The position numbers and the translations under genes were made by a program. A stretch of DNA of 64,000 nucleotides from Glycomyces artemisiae (GTDB lineage: Bacteria; Actinomycetota; Actinomycetes; Mycobacteriales; Micromonosporaceae): assembly GCF_003002955.1 (NCBI RefSeq), contig NZ_PVTJ01000001.1:248001-312000 (forward strand), read 5' to 3'. Under the pieces are notes generated by a model. It saw only the letters and a list, made by a program, of their open reading frames with translations. It made no database searches and was not told the origin of the DNA. Within the stretch, counting starts at the first letter, position 1, and each line of letters starts with the position of its first letter. Below, piece after piece: positions 26,659 through 36,266 of the stretch.

Positions 26659-27978
26659 GTGACCGCGTCCCACCCGTCTCCCCCCACCACCCGGACCGGA
26701 GTAAACGCTGTACCTCGCACTCCAACGGACACGACTCGAATCCAGAAGCGGGTCCTGCGCACCCTGTTCGCCACGCAGGTCCTCGGCGGCCTAGCCGTGG
26801 GCATCGGCATCGCCGTCGGCGCCCTCCTCGTGGAGGACATGACGGGCTCGTCGACCTACGCGGGCCTCGCGCAGAGCCTCTTCGTCGGCGGCTCCGCGCT
26901 CGTCGTCGTCCCGGCCGTGCGCATCACCGAGCGCTTCGGCCGCCGCGGCGGCCTCGCCTTCGGCTACGCGTGCGCCGTCGCCGGCACGCTGGTCATCATC
27001 GCGGCGATCCACCTCGACAACGCCCCCGTCGCCGTCCTCGGCTACTTCCTGCTCGGCTCGGCCTCCTTCGCCGGACTCCAGTCCCGGTACGCCGCAGCGG
27101 ATCTCGCCCCCGAGGCGCGCCGCGGCTCCCACCTCGCGATCGTCGTGTGGGCGACCACGCTCGGCTCCGTCGTCGGCCCCTCGGTCGCCGGGCTCGCCGA
27201 GCGCGCGTGGGCGGCCTGGTTCGGCGGCCCCGAGTACGTCGGCTCGATGGCCGCGATCGGGATCCTGTGCGTGCTCACCGCCGCCGTCATCGGCGTGTTC
27301 CTGCGCCCCGACCCGCTGCTCACCGCCCGCCAGATCAGCGGCGAGACCGACGCGCCGCGCCGCTCCATCGCCGACGGGTTCCGCACCGCCAAGGCCAATC
27401 CGGCCGTGCGCACCGGCGTCGTCGCCGCGGCCCTCGGGCACTTCGTCATGGTCGGCGTCATGGCGATGACGGCCCTGCACATCAAGCACGGCATGGCCGA
27501 CCCCGACCAGGCCCTCACCGTCGTCGGCGTCATCCTCGGCCTGCACATCGGCGGCATGTACGCCCTCGCGCCGGTCGTCGGCCGCCTCGTGGACCGCCGC
27601 GGCTCGCGCCCGGTCCTGGTGGGCGGCACCGCGATCCTCGTCGCCGCGTGCGCGGTCGCGGGCTCGGCGCCCTCGGACGACCACGTGCGCATCACGATCG
27701 GGCTGATCCTGCTCGGCCTCGGCTGGTCCGCGATGACCGTCGGCTCGGCCGCGCTCGTCACGGGCGCGGTCACCCCCGCGCAGCGCCCGTCGACGCAGGG
27801 CTTCTCGGACCTCGTGATGGGCCTGGCGGCCATGGGCGCAGGCATCGCCTCGGGCCCGATCGTGGAGTACTGGGGCTACGGGATGCTGTGCGTCTTCTGC
27901 GCCGTCGTGGCGCTGTGCGTCGTGCCGTTCCTCTTGGGCGGCTTCGCTGGCCCGAAGCCCGCCGAGGAATCCGCGTAA
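26659..27978 (+). CDS. Major facilitator superfamily transporter
   Basis: A 439-residue protein with about 12 hydrophobic spans. Recognisable features are the N-terminal spans with VLGGLAVGIGIAVGALLVEDM, the loop 2-3 motif ERFGRRGG, a central basic loop (about residues 215-245) and a matching GRLVDRRGSRPVLVGG loop in the second half, typical of drug/metabolite MFS antiporters. GTG at 26659 is chosen because AAAGGA precedes it and the first span then starts at about residue 37. It could serve the upstream MocR unit or export a product; the substrate is unknown. Confidence 0.9.
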   Translation: MTASHPSPPTTRTGVNAVPRTPTDTTRIQKRVLRTLFATQVLGGLAVGIGIAVGALLVEDMTGSSTYAGLAQSLFVGGSALVVVPAVRITERFGRRGGLAFGYACAVAGTLVIIAAIHLDNAPVAVLGYFLLGSASFAGLQSRYAAADLAPEARRGSHLAIVVWATTLGSVVGPSVAGLAERAWAAWFGGPEYVGSMAAIGILCVLTAAVIGVFLRPDPLLTARQISGETDAPRRSIADGFRTAKANPAVRTGVVAAALGHFVMVGVMAMTALHIKHGMADPDQALTVVGVILGLHIGGMYALAPVVGRLVDRRGSRPVLVGGTAILVAACAVAGSAPSDDHVRITIGLILLGLGWSAMTVGSAALVTGAVTPAQRPSTQGFSDLVMGLAAMGAGIASGPIVEYWGYGMLCVFCAVVALCVVPFLLGGFAGPKPAEESA

Positions 27979-27979
27979 C

Positions 27980-28010
27980 CCTATATCCTATTTCCTATAG
28001 GATATAGGAT
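27980..28010. repeat. AT-rich inverted repeat between convergent genes, copy 2
   Basis: CCTATATCCTA (27980-27990) and TAGGATATAGG (27998-28008) form a perfect 11-bp stem with a 7-base loop between the MFS stop and the SDR stop. Bases 27991-28010 match 18 of 20 bases of 10517-10536. It may act as a two-way terminator. Confidence 0.65.
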
Positions 28011-28011
28011 T

Positions 28012-28788
<777 letters not shown>

Positions 28789-28861
28789 TTTGACCTGACG
28801 TGTCTCGTCCGGTCCACGTCCGACCGGCGGGGGTGAGCCCCGCCGGCCGGACGGTTCGCCG

Positions 28862-30622
28862 TCAGCGCCAAGCGGACAGAGGGTTATCGAGCCTGCCCGC
28901 GTAGATCAGGCTCTCCTCCTGGTTCTCGATGTCCACCATCTGCTGGTTGTTCTTGAGCTGCAAGCGGTTCAGGCACGAGAGTGGGAACGCGTCCTCGAAC
29001 AGCGGGAACCGCGCGAACGCCTCGGCCAGCTCGGGGTGGTCCTTCTCATAGTCCTTGAGCGCCTCGGCGGCGACCCGCCAGAACTCGTCCTCGCTGAGCA
29101 CGCCGTCGACGTGCAGGGTCCCGGCGAGGAACCGCAGGAAGCAGTCGGCGACGTCGGTGAGGATCGACAGCGCCCGCACCCCGTCGGGCACGTCGGCCCT
29201 GATCCGCCCGATCGCCTCGGGCACCTCGGTGGTCGGCTCCAGGACCGCGCACTCCTCGCCGATGTCCTTGAGGAACACCCGCTCCACGGCGCCGTCCTTG
29301 AGCACCAGGATGATGTTCTCGCCGTGCGGCATGAAGACCAGCCCGTACCGGTACAGGCAGTGCACGAGCGGCACCAGGTACGCGTCGAGGTACCCGCGCA
29401 GCCAGTCGGCCGGGCGCAGGCCCGAGCGGCGGATGAGCGCCGACGCGAACGGCTTCCCGTCCCGGTCGACGTGCAGCAGCGACGCCATCGTGGCGGCGCG
29501 CTCCCCCTTGCCCAGCTTGGGGACCGGGCTCTCGCGCCACAGGGCCGCGAGCATCTTCCGGTAGGGGGACCCCTTCGGCGCCCCGGCCGTGTAGGCCGGG
29601 TGCCGGTAGCCCACGGCCGCGCGCTCGCGGAGCACGGTCGTGCCGTGGCGCTTCAGGGTCGGGTCGCCGTGCACGAGGTCCGCCACCCAGTCGCAGATCG
29701 CGGGCGTGACCTCCATGTACTCGGTCGACAGGCCTCGCATGAACCCCATGTTCAGCACCGACAGCGCGGTCTTGACGTAGTCGCGGCCGGGGTCGGTGCG
29801 GTCGAAGAACGTGCGGATCGACTGCTGCGCCTGGAACTCGTCGTGGCCCTCGCCGAGCGGGATGAGCCGCCCGGCGGCGATCTCGGGCGCGAACGTCACG
29901 GAGATCTTGTTGCGCCACTGCCACGGGTGCACCGGAATCAGGTAGACGTCCTCATAGGTCAGTCCCCGGTCGGTGAGGACCGACGCGAAGTACTCGCGCG
30001 AGTCGGCGTCGACCTGAGTGTCCAGGAGCCACTGGAAGTCCAGCTCCGGCGAGGAGGCGAACATCGCGTGCTCGCGCGGCGCGGCGAGCCACATGAGCCG
30101 CACGCCCGCACCGGCTTCGGGCGCGTAGGCCCGGTAGTCCTCGGCGGTGAACCCGAGGCGCCCCGACCCGGCCACGAAGCACGGGTGCCCGCCGGTCATG
30201 GCCGCCTCGATCGCCTGGAAGCCCGCGCCGACGAGCGCTGCCGAGGTCGGCTGGTCCTCCGCGAGCTGGAACGCCCCGCGGTTGACGGTGGCCGCGACCT
30301 CTTCGAGGTAGACCGGCAGCACCGCGTCGCTCAGGCCCAGTTCGCCCTTGAACGCCAGGAAGAACGCGGCCGCGTCGGCCTCCAGCGCCGCCCCGTCGGG
30401 GCCGGTGCGCTCGACCGAGTCCGGGTCGACCACCCAGTGGTCGAGCTTGAACCGCCGCGCGCTGAACCGGTACTGCTCACCGTCCGCTTGCAGCACATAC
30501 GATGCGCCGTCCTTGACGGGCACGAGCAGCCGCTCGTGGGCGAACTCGCCGATGGCCTTGGCCAGCAGGTTCCTGGTGGCCCGCTGCCACAGGGACGGGG
30601 TCAGGTGGTCGATCGCGCTCAC
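28862..30622 (-). CDS. desD: NIS siderophore synthetase (desferrioxamine-type, DesD)
   Basis: A 586-residue IucA/IucC-family enzyme that ATP-dependently joins and cyclises N-hydroxy-N-succinyl-cadaverine units into desferrioxamine. Family motifs include LIPVHPWQWRNKI (about residue 225-237), QQSIRTFFD, LSVLNMGFMRGLS, a GYRHPAYTAG segment and the FMPHGENIILVLKDG/FLKDIGEE pair near 430-460. It is last in a tightly coupled desABCD operon, overlapping desC by four bases, and iron control comes from the box at 34020-34038. Its product may differ slightly from desferrioxamine E or B. Confidence 0.93.
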   Translation of the reverse strand: MSAIDHLTPSLWQRATRNLLAKAIGEFAHERLLVPVKDGASYVLQADGEQYRFSARRFKLDHWVVDPDSVERTGPDGAALEADAAAFFLAFKGELGLSDAVLPVYLEEVAATVNRGAFQLAEDQPTSAALVGAGFQAIEAAMTGGHPCFVAGSGRLGFTAEDYRAYAPEAGAGVRLMWLAAPREHAMFASSPELDFQWLLDTQVDADSREYFASVLTDRGLTYEDVYLIPVHPWQWRNKISVTFAPEIAAGRLIPLGEGHDEFQAQQSIRTFFDRTDPGRDYVKTALSVLNMGFMRGLSTEYMEVTPAICDWVADLVHGDPTLKRHGTTVLRERAAVGYRHPAYTAGAPKGSPYRKMLAALWRESPVPKLGKGERAATMASLLHVDRDGKPFASALIRRSGLRPADWLRGYLDAYLVPLVHCLYRYGLVFMPHGENIILVLKDGAVERVFLKDIGEECAVLEPTTEVPEAIGRIRADVPDGVRALSILTDVADCFLRFLAGTLHVDGVLSEDEFWRVAAEALKDYEKDHPELAEAFARFPLFEDAFPLSCLNRLQLKNNQQMVDIENQEESLIYAGRLDNPLSAWR

Positions 30623-31206
30623 GCGTTCACTCCTCTCGCTTCGGACCGCTCGAAGTCCATGCGGGTGCAGAAGCTCAGCAGCGCCTCCTTGTCCTTGAGC
30701 GCCACCGTCCTCTCCGGATGGAAGCCGGCGAACTCGTTGAGCCGGTGGATGGCCTCGTTGCCGGAGTCGGGCTCGACCACGACCCGCTCGGCGCGGAAGC
30801 CCTCGAACAGCAGGTGCATCACCGCGGTCATGACGCCGCGCGTGAACCCGGGGATCGGCTTTTCGGTCGGGGCCGTGAGCACGTGCATGCCCACGTCCCC
30901 CTCCTGCGGGTCGTACACCGACGCCAGCTCGGAGTGCGCCGGGTCGTAGACCTCGACGAGGAACCGGGCCCGGTAGTGGTAGAGCCCCATGTACGCGAAG
31001 TGGTACGGATCATCCTGAATGGACTCGTGCTCGGCGAGCACGTCGGCCACGGCGGCGTCCTGCATCATCCAGTAGCGCGCCTTCGGGTGCGTGACCCACT
31101 CGTGGATCAGCGGCGAGTCGGTCGGCGGGTCGACCGGGCGCAGCCCGAAGTCGCCCAGGTTCGGATGCAGGTGGTAGAAGGTCGCGGGGGCGGTCGCAAA
31201 GGTCAT
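30619..31206 (-). CDS. desC: N-hydroxycadaverine acyltransferase (DesC-like GNAT)
   Basis: A 195-residue GNAT of the siderophore (RhbD/IucB-like) type that acylates N-hydroxycadaverine with succinyl- or acetyl-CoA. Visible motifs are LRPVDPPTDSPLIHEWVTHPKARYWMMQ in pieces near the N-terminus, DDPYHFAYMGLYHYRARFLVEVYDP, and GFTRGVMTAVMHLLFEGFRAERVVVEPD with the GNAT core. ATG at 31206 overlaps the desB stop by four bases; earlier in-frame sequence is antisense to desB. It sits between the hydroxylase and the synthetase, the standard pathway order. Confidence 0.92.
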   Translation of the reverse strand: MTFATAPATFYHLHPNLGDFGLRPVDPPTDSPLIHEWVTHPKARYWMMQDAAVADVLAEHESIQDDPYHFAYMGLYHYRARFLVEVYDPAHSELASVYDPQEGDVGMHVLTAPTEKPIPGFTRGVMTAVMHLLFEGFRAERVVVEPDSGNEAIHRLNEFAGFHPERTVALKDKEALLSFCTRMDFERSEARGVNA

Positions 31207-32477
31207 GGTGTCGGTGCTCCGAACTCCTGGAAGCCGATTCGCTGCTCGATGGGGTAGACCTCCCGGCCGGTCATCGACCGGATGATCCAGGAGTTGCGGT
31301 GGGCGGCCATGCCCAGGTCGGGGGCGGTGAAGCCGTGGGTCGCGAGTTCGGCGTTCTGGACGAAGACCTCGCCCTCGCCCGCTTTGTCGACGCTGTAGTC
31401 GCGGCGGGGCTCCAGGCGGCCGGTCGCGTCGAAGCGCAGCCGGTCCCGGACCTGGTCGAGGAAGGCGGGGACGCGGTAACTGTAGCCGGTGGCGAGCACG
31501 AGGCCCTCGGTGACCAGCTCGAAGCTCCGGTCCTGCTCGTGCTGGCGCACGCCGAGTCGCACGCTGCCGCATCCGGCGGCCTTCTCCACGGTGCAGTTCG
31601 TGAACAGGCGCGTCGGCACCGACCCCATGGTGAACTGCTTCTCGTACAGCACGTCGAAGATGTCGTTGATCAGCTCCGCGTTGATGCCCTTGTACAGTCC
31701 CTTGTGGGCCTGGTTGAGCTCGTCGCGCTTCGCCGCCGGAAGCGCGTGGAAGTAGTCCACGTACTCCGGGCTGGTCATCTCCAGGGTCAGCTTGGTGTAT
31801 TCGAGCGGGAAGAACCGCGGCGAACGCGTCACCCAGTTCAGCTCGTACCCGCCTTCCTCGATGCCCCCCAATAGGTCCCGGTAGATCTCGGCGGCGCTCT
31901 GGCCCGAGCCGACCACGGTGATCGACCTGCAGCCCTTGAGCTTGTCGCGATTCTCAAGGTAGGACGAGGCGTGGCAGACGGTCTCGGACTCCAGCTCCCG
32001 GCACGCGGGCGGCACCCACGGCGGCGTGCCGGTGCCGAGCACCAGGCGCTTCGCGCGGTCGGTGCGCGTCCCGCCGGGCCCTTCGGAGGTGACGGCGTAG
32101 GCGCCGTCCTCCCAGGCCACGGCGGTGACCTCCCGCTCGAACTCCAAGTTCGCCATCCTCCTCGCGGCCCACCGCAGGTAGTCCTGGAACTCGGCGCGCA
32201 GCTGGAAGAACGACTCGCGGATGTAGAACGGGTAGATCCGCCCGGTGTCCTTGAGGTAGTTGAGGAACGAGTACGTCGAGGTCGGGTCGGCGAGCGTCAC
32301 GAGGTCGGCCATGAACGGCACCTGCATGGTGGTGCCCTCGATGAGCATCCCGGGGTGCCAGTCGACGTCCGGCTTGCGCTCCAGGAACAGACCGTCGAGG
32401 TCGAGCGGGGCGGTGAGCGCGGCCAGGCCGAGGTTGAACGGCCCCAGGCCGATGCCGATGAAGTCGCGGACGGTCAC
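31203..32477 (-). CDS. desB: Cadaverine/lysine N-hydroxylase (DesB-like flavoprotein)
   Basis: A 424-residue FAD- and NADPH-dependent N-hydroxylating monooxygenase that oxidises the terminal amine of cadaverine. The FAD motif GIGLGPFNLGLAAL is at about residues 7-20, the NADPH motif VVGSGQSAAEIYRDLL in the middle (about 210-225), and the C-terminal ATGYSYRVPAFL is diagnostic of the IucD/SidA/PvdA family. GTG at 32477 overlaps the desA stop by four bases and the desC start overlaps its own stop, giving full translational coupling. Confidence 0.94.
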   Translation of the reverse strand: MTVRDFIGIGLGPFNLGLAALTAPLDLDGLFLERKPDVDWHPGMLIEGTTMQVPFMADLVTLADPTSTYSFLNYLKDTGRIYPFYIRESFFQLRAEFQDYLRWAARRMANLEFEREVTAVAWEDGAYAVTSEGPGGTRTDRAKRLVLGTGTPPWVPPACRELESETVCHASSYLENRDKLKGCRSITVVGSGQSAAEIYRDLLGGIEEGGYELNWVTRSPRFFPLEYTKLTLEMTSPEYVDYFHALPAAKRDELNQAHKGLYKGINAELINDIFDVLYEKQFTMGSVPTRLFTNCTVEKAAGCGSVRLGVRQHEQDRSFELVTEGLVLATGYSYRVPAFLDQVRDRLRFDATGRLEPRRDYSVDKAGEGEVFVQNAELATHGFTAPDLGMAAHRNSWIIRSMTGREVYPIEQRIGFQEFGAPTP

Positions 32478-33967
32478 TTGGCCTCCTTGCCGTGGCGCGC
32501 GAGCGCCTCCAGCACCGGGACGACGTCCTCAAGGGACGTCTCGGGGTTGAGCAGGGTGAGCTTGAGGGCGATGCGGCCCTCGACGCGGGTCGCGGCGACC
32601 ATGCCCTCGCCGGAGGCCGCGAGGGCCTCGCGCGCGGTGCGGTGCACCTCGTCGTCGGCGCCCGCCAGGCGGAACAGCACGGTCGAGAGCTGCGAGGGCG
32701 GCGCGGCGACCTCGAAGCGCGGGTCGGAGGCGAGCCAGTCCCAGGTCTGGTCGGCGAGCGCGCAGACGCGGTCGAACATGGCGCCGAGGGCGTCGGGTCC
32801 CAAGGTGCGCAGCGTCATCCACAGCTTCAGCGCGTCGAAGCGGCGCGTGGTCTGGAGGCTCTTGTCGACCTGGTTCGGCAGCGCGCCCTCGACGGGGTTG
32901 AGGTAGTCGGCGTGGTGCGTGACGTGCCGCAGCGCGGCCCGGTCCTTGACGAGCAGCGCGGAGGAGCTCACGGGCTGGAAGAACGACTTGTGGTAGTCGA
33001 CGGTGACCGAGTCGGCCTGCCCGATACCGTCGAGGAGCCCGCGGTGCTCCAGCGACACGAGCAGCCCGCACCCGTACGCGGCGTCGACGTGGAGCCAGAC
33101 CCCGTGCGCCGCAGCGATTTCGGCGATCGGCCCGAGCGGGTCGACGGACCCGAAGTCGGTGGTCCCGGCGGTGGCGACGACCGCGGCGGGCACGTTCCCC
33201 TGCTCGCGGCAGGTCTCGATGGCGGCGTCGAGGGCCGCGGGGTTCAGGCGGAACCAGTCGTCGGCGGGCACCGTCACTACGGCGTCCTCGCCGAGGCCGA
33301 GGATCCTGGCGGCCTTGACGACCGAGAAGTGCGAGTGCGGGGAGGCGAAGAACCGCAGGCGGGGAAGGACCTCGACGCTCCGCGGCGGCGTCCCGGCCTC
33401 GACGCGGTGCTTGAGGAGCACGGCCTCCACGGCCTCGTCTCGGGCGAGGAGGAGCGCGTGCAGGTTCGACTGCGTCCCACCGGAGGTGAACACCCCGTCG
33501 GCGTCCGGGCCGAGGCCGACGCGCTGCGCCGTCCAGTCGATGAGCCGCTGCTCGATGAGGGTCCCGCCCGCGCTCTGGTCCCAGGTGTCCAAGGAGGTGT
33601 TCACGGCCGCGAGGACGGTCTCGGCGGCGACGGCCGGGAGTGCCACGGGGCAGTTGAGGTGGGCGAGGTAGCGCGGGTGGTGGAACCAGACCGCGTCGTC
33701 GAGGTAGAGCCCGCCGACCTCGTCGAACGCGGCCTCGAAGGACTCCAGGGGCCGGTCGAGGTCGACGGCCGCGACGGCGGGCGCGAGGGCCGCCGGTGCG
33801 GCGCCGGTCCACGGCTGATCGACCGCCGCGAACCGCTCGGCCAGGCGGGCGGCGACGTCGGCGACGAGGCCGCGGTAGGCGGCCGCCGAGTCGCGGCCGA
33901 GGAGGGCCGGGGGTGCGGTGCGGTCGAGCGGCGCGGGGGCCGGACGGAGGTCGGCGCTTGTCAGCAC
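32474..33967 (-). CDS. desA: Lysine decarboxylase (DesA-like, PLP group II)
   Basis: First step of desferrioxamine synthesis: lysine to cadaverine. The 497-residue protein has the group II decarboxylase motifs FTSGGTQSNLHALLLAR (about 160-176), TAGTTDFGSVDP (267-278), HVDAAYGCG with D295 that contacts the PLP nitrogen, and the PLP lysine K327 in VDYHKSFFQP. It is promoter-proximal in desABCD, directly downstream of the iron box. The family also contains glutamate and diaminobutyrate decarboxylases, but the neighbours make lysine the likely substrate. Confidence 0.93.
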   Translation of the reverse strand: MLTSADLRPAPAPLDRTAPPALLGRDSAAAYRGLVADVAARLAERFAAVDQPWTGAAPAALAPAVAAVDLDRPLESFEAAFDEVGGLYLDDAVWFHHPRYLAHLNCPVALPAVAAETVLAAVNTSLDTWDQSAGGTLIEQRLIDWTAQRVGLGPDADGVFTSGGTQSNLHALLLARDEAVEAVLLKHRVEAGTPPRSVEVLPRLRFFASPHSHFSVVKAARILGLGEDAVVTVPADDWFRLNPAALDAAIETCREQGNVPAAVVATAGTTDFGSVDPLGPIAEIAAAHGVWLHVDAAYGCGLLVSLEHRGLLDGIGQADSVTVDYHKSFFQPVSSSALLVKDRAALRHVTHHADYLNPVEGALPNQVDKSLQTTRRFDALKLWMTLRTLGPDALGAMFDRVCALADQTWDWLASDPRFEVAAPPSQLSTVLFRLAGADDEVHRTAREALAASGEGMVAATRVEGRIALKLTLLNPETSLEDVVPVLEALARHGKEAK

Positions 33968-34019
33968 GGAGTGTCACCTTTCTCGGAGGGACTGCGCGGA
34001 TGGGGAACCCGGGGAGCGT

Positions 34020-34038
34020 GTAGGTTAGGCTAACCTAA
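34020..34038 (-). promoter_or_regulatory. Iron box (DmdR1/IdeR-type operator) upstream of desA
   Basis: TAGGTTAG-G-CTAACCTAA matches the 19-base actinobacterial iron-box consensus at every position but the first. It is centred about 60 bases upstream of the desA start, so Fe2+-loaded DmdR1/IdeR should repress desABCD. Confidence 0.92.
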
Positions 34039-34308
34039 GCCCGTGTCGGGCGAAAGGCCTCATCCCGAATGGTGATGTTCTCCACGGTTCTCTGTGCGAA
34101 CGACCGCTAATCGGCTTTTGTGTGAAATGACGGCGAGCCTCATACTCCATTGTGGAGCGACGGGGTGCGCTGCGGCTCAGCCGGTCCGCCGCTCCTGGGG
34201 CGGCTGGAAAGAATGTCGCGGCGGCGCCCGGGGGGAGTCGCCGCCGCGTTCACATCATCTCGGACCGCTCGGTCGCTGTCTGTCGGCGATCCGACACCGG
34301 TCGGGGGA
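34039..34308. other. Intergenic region between desA promoter and the DUF885 gene
   Basis: This gap holds the distal desA promoter sequence and no convincing gene. A hairpin near 34217-34248 belongs to the DUF885 gene that ends at 34309. Confidence 0.5.
34217..34248 (-). terminator. Hairpin downstream of the DUF885 gene
   Basis: CGCGGCGGCG and CGCCGCCGCG form a 10-bp GC stem with a 12-base loop, about 60 bases past the stop at 34309. It lacks a U-tract. Confidence 0.55.
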
Positions 34309-35985
34309 CTACCTGGACTCGGCGATCCAGGCGTCCACGACGCCGGTCATCGTCTCCAGCGGGATCGAGCCGCTGCTGAGGATGCGGTCGTGGAAGTGCC
34401 GCAGGTCGAACGCGGCCCCCAGCTCCCGCTCGGCTCTGGAGCGCAGGCCCTGGATGTGCCTGCGGCCGATCATGTACGCGAGGGCCTGGCCGGGCCAGGC
34501 GATGTACCGGTCGACCTCGTTGGCGATGTTCACTTCGGACAGGGCGGTGTTGTCGCGCATGAACTGCACGGCCCGCTCCCGCGACCACCCGAACGCGTGC
34601 ATCCCGGTGTCGACCACGAGCCGGCAGGCCCGCCACGCGTCGAACGAGACCATCCCGAGCCGCGCCAGATCGCCGCTGTAGAGCCCGATCTCGTCGCACA
34701 GCCGCTCGGTGTACAGGCCCCAGCCCTCGCCGAACGCCGTCACGTACCCGAACTGCCGGAACTGCGGCAGGTCCTTCAGGGTCTGGCCCAGCGCGAACTG
34801 GAGGTGGTGCCCGGGGACGCTCTCGTGGAACGCGAGCGCCTCGTACTCGTAGCGCGAGCGCGTCTGCGGCGCATAGGTGTTCACCCAGTGCGTGCCGGGC
34901 CGCGAGCCGTCGGAGGCCGGGACGGTGTAGTACGCGAGGGTCGAGCCCTTGGCCGCGTGCTCGGGGATCACCTCGACCGAGCACGGGGCGAAGTCGTACT
35001 CCAGGAACGCCGCGGGGAGCGCGTCCTCGGCCCGCCGCAGCGCCGCGGTCACGTCGGCCACGATCTGCTCGGCGGTCTCGTACCGCAGCGAGGTGTCGCC
35101 GCGCAGCCGCTCCACGACCTCGGCGACGTCCCCGGTCCCCAGCTCCCTGGCCCCGATCTCGGCGAACTCGGCCCGGTTCCGCTCGACCTCTTCGAGCCCG
35201 ATCCGGTGCACCGCTTCGGGGTCGAGGTCGGTGGTGGTGAACTGCCGCGACGCGGCCGCGTATCCCTCCAGGCCGCCCGGCACGTGGCACACGCCGACCT
35301 CGCCGTCGCCGCGGGCGACCGGCAGGAACTCCGCCTCAAGGGCCTCGCGCCACCGCGCGAGCGCGGGCCGGACCCGCTCGGCGACGAGCGCGCGGGCCTC
35401 GGCCTTCCACTCGTCGACGTCCACACCGGACGGCTCCGGCGCCGCGAGGGCGTCCCGTTCTATATCGGTCGCAAGGTAATCGGCCACCTGCTCCATGACC
35501 CCGAGCACGCCGCCCCGGGTCTGGTGCCGCCCTTCGGCCCCGGCCTGCCGGTACCGGTCCAGCACCGCGCCGAAGTAGTCGTCGAGCTTCCCGAGCCTGA
35601 CGAGGTAGTCGCGGCTGCGCTGTTCGGAGTCGAGGCTCTGGCGCGGCAGCGAGGACAGCATCGAGGTGACCGGCCCGCTGATGGTGTTGCTCAGCGCGAC
35701 CTCGCCGAGCCGGGACTCGATGACCGCGGACTGGTCGCGCACGAGCCGCCCGAGCATCGAGTGCGTGATCCGGTCCTGGCCTTCGAGCCCGCCCGCGTCG
35801 AGCGCGGCGAGGCCCTCGCGGACCTCCGCGTGGTGGGCGAGGCGAGCGGCGTCGCCGTCCCGGCCCGGGTCCGGCAGGAGGTGGTCGTAACCGGGAATCC
35901 CGTAGAAGCTCGCCGACATGGGGTTGTCGGCCAGGTGAAAGTCGAAGTACCGCTGCGCCAGCGCAGCGAGCTGCGGATCGCCCAT
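34309..35985 (-). CDS. DUF885-family putative zinc metallopeptidase
   Basis: A 558-residue, cytosolic-looking helical protein with the DUF885 signature ALAFHESVPGHHLQF, an HExxxGHH variant of the zinc peptidase motif, at about residues 400-414. FGEGWGLYTERLCDEIG supplies the downstream Glu, and WPGQALAYMIGR is also conserved in the family. The ATG at 35985 follows GGAAGGG with good spacing; an upstream in-frame start would add 21 unlikely residues. DUF885 proteins are thought to be peptidases of unknown substrate. The gene is divergent from the small-peptide/DsbA operon. Confidence 0.9.
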   Translation of the reverse strand: MGDPQLAALAQRYFDFHLADNPMSASFYGIPGYDHLLPDPGRDGDAARLAHHAEVREGLAALDAGGLEGQDRITHSMLGRLVRDQSAVIESRLGEVALSNTISGPVTSMLSSLPRQSLDSEQRSRDYLVRLGKLDDYFGAVLDRYRQAGAEGRHQTRGGVLGVMEQVADYLATDIERDALAAPEPSGVDVDEWKAEARALVAERVRPALARWREALEAEFLPVARGDGEVGVCHVPGGLEGYAAASRQFTTTDLDPEAVHRIGLEEVERNRAEFAEIGARELGTGDVAEVVERLRGDTSLRYETAEQIVADVTAALRRAEDALPAAFLEYDFAPCSVEVIPEHAAKGSTLAYYTVPASDGSRPGTHWVNTYAPQTRSRYEYEALAFHESVPGHHLQFALGQTLKDLPQFRQFGYVTAFGEGWGLYTERLCDEIGLYSGDLARLGMVSFDAWRACRLVVDTGMHAFGWSRERAVQFMRDNTALSEVNIANEVDRYIAWPGQALAYMIGRRHIQGLRSRAERELGAAFDLRHFHDRILSSGSIPLETMTGVVDAWIAESR

Positions 35986-36097
35986 GTGCACCCTTCCGAA
36001 TCTGAGGTGCCCCGACCCTACTGCCCCCGCTAGCCGCCCGGCAAGCAAGCTTCCGTCGTGCGCTAACTTGGCGGCGGCCTCAAGTTGCGGTAGCGTT

Positions 36098-36115
36098 GTT
36101 GACTATGGCGTCAAC
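36098..36115. promoter_or_regulatory. TetR-type operator overlapping the peptide start codon
   Basis: GTTGAC and GTCAAC flank TATGGC as a perfect 6-bp inverted repeat. The ATG of the peptide gene (36105) is in the spacer. The core TTGACTATGGCGTCAA is echoed by TTGACAATGTCCTCAA upstream of the tetR gene. Confidence 0.65.
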
Positions 36116-36266
36116 TTACGAGAACGCGACAGCGACCGAGGAGCCCGAGGCTCCCGAGACCGAAGCGCCCGAGCCGCAGCGGCCCGTCGCGCTCAAGGCA
36201 CCGCTCCTCCTGGTGACCTCCGACGAGGCCTACGGCGTGTGCGGCGCGGACGGGGTGTGCGAGTGA
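36105..36266 (+). CDS. 53-residue peptide with C-terminal CX5C motif, precursor-like
   Basis: The peptide runs MASTYENATATEEPEAPE then a Pro/Glu stretch, QRPVALKAPLLLVTSDEAYG and ends VCGADGVCE. Its acidic, Pro-rich N-terminal part and compact Cys-containing end look like a leader and core. The two cysteines (C46, C52) are the only ones and sit in a Gly-rich hexad, as for an intramolecular disulfide, thioether or metal site. The ATG has no Shine-Dalgarno site and lies within an operator, which suggests a leaderless transcript. The stop overlaps the DsbA/FrnE start (TGATG). No radical-SAM or cyclodehydratase gene is near. The family is unknown to me. Confidence 0.7.
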   Translation: MASTYENATATEEPEAPETEAPEPQRPVALKAPLLLVTSDEAYGVCGADGVCE

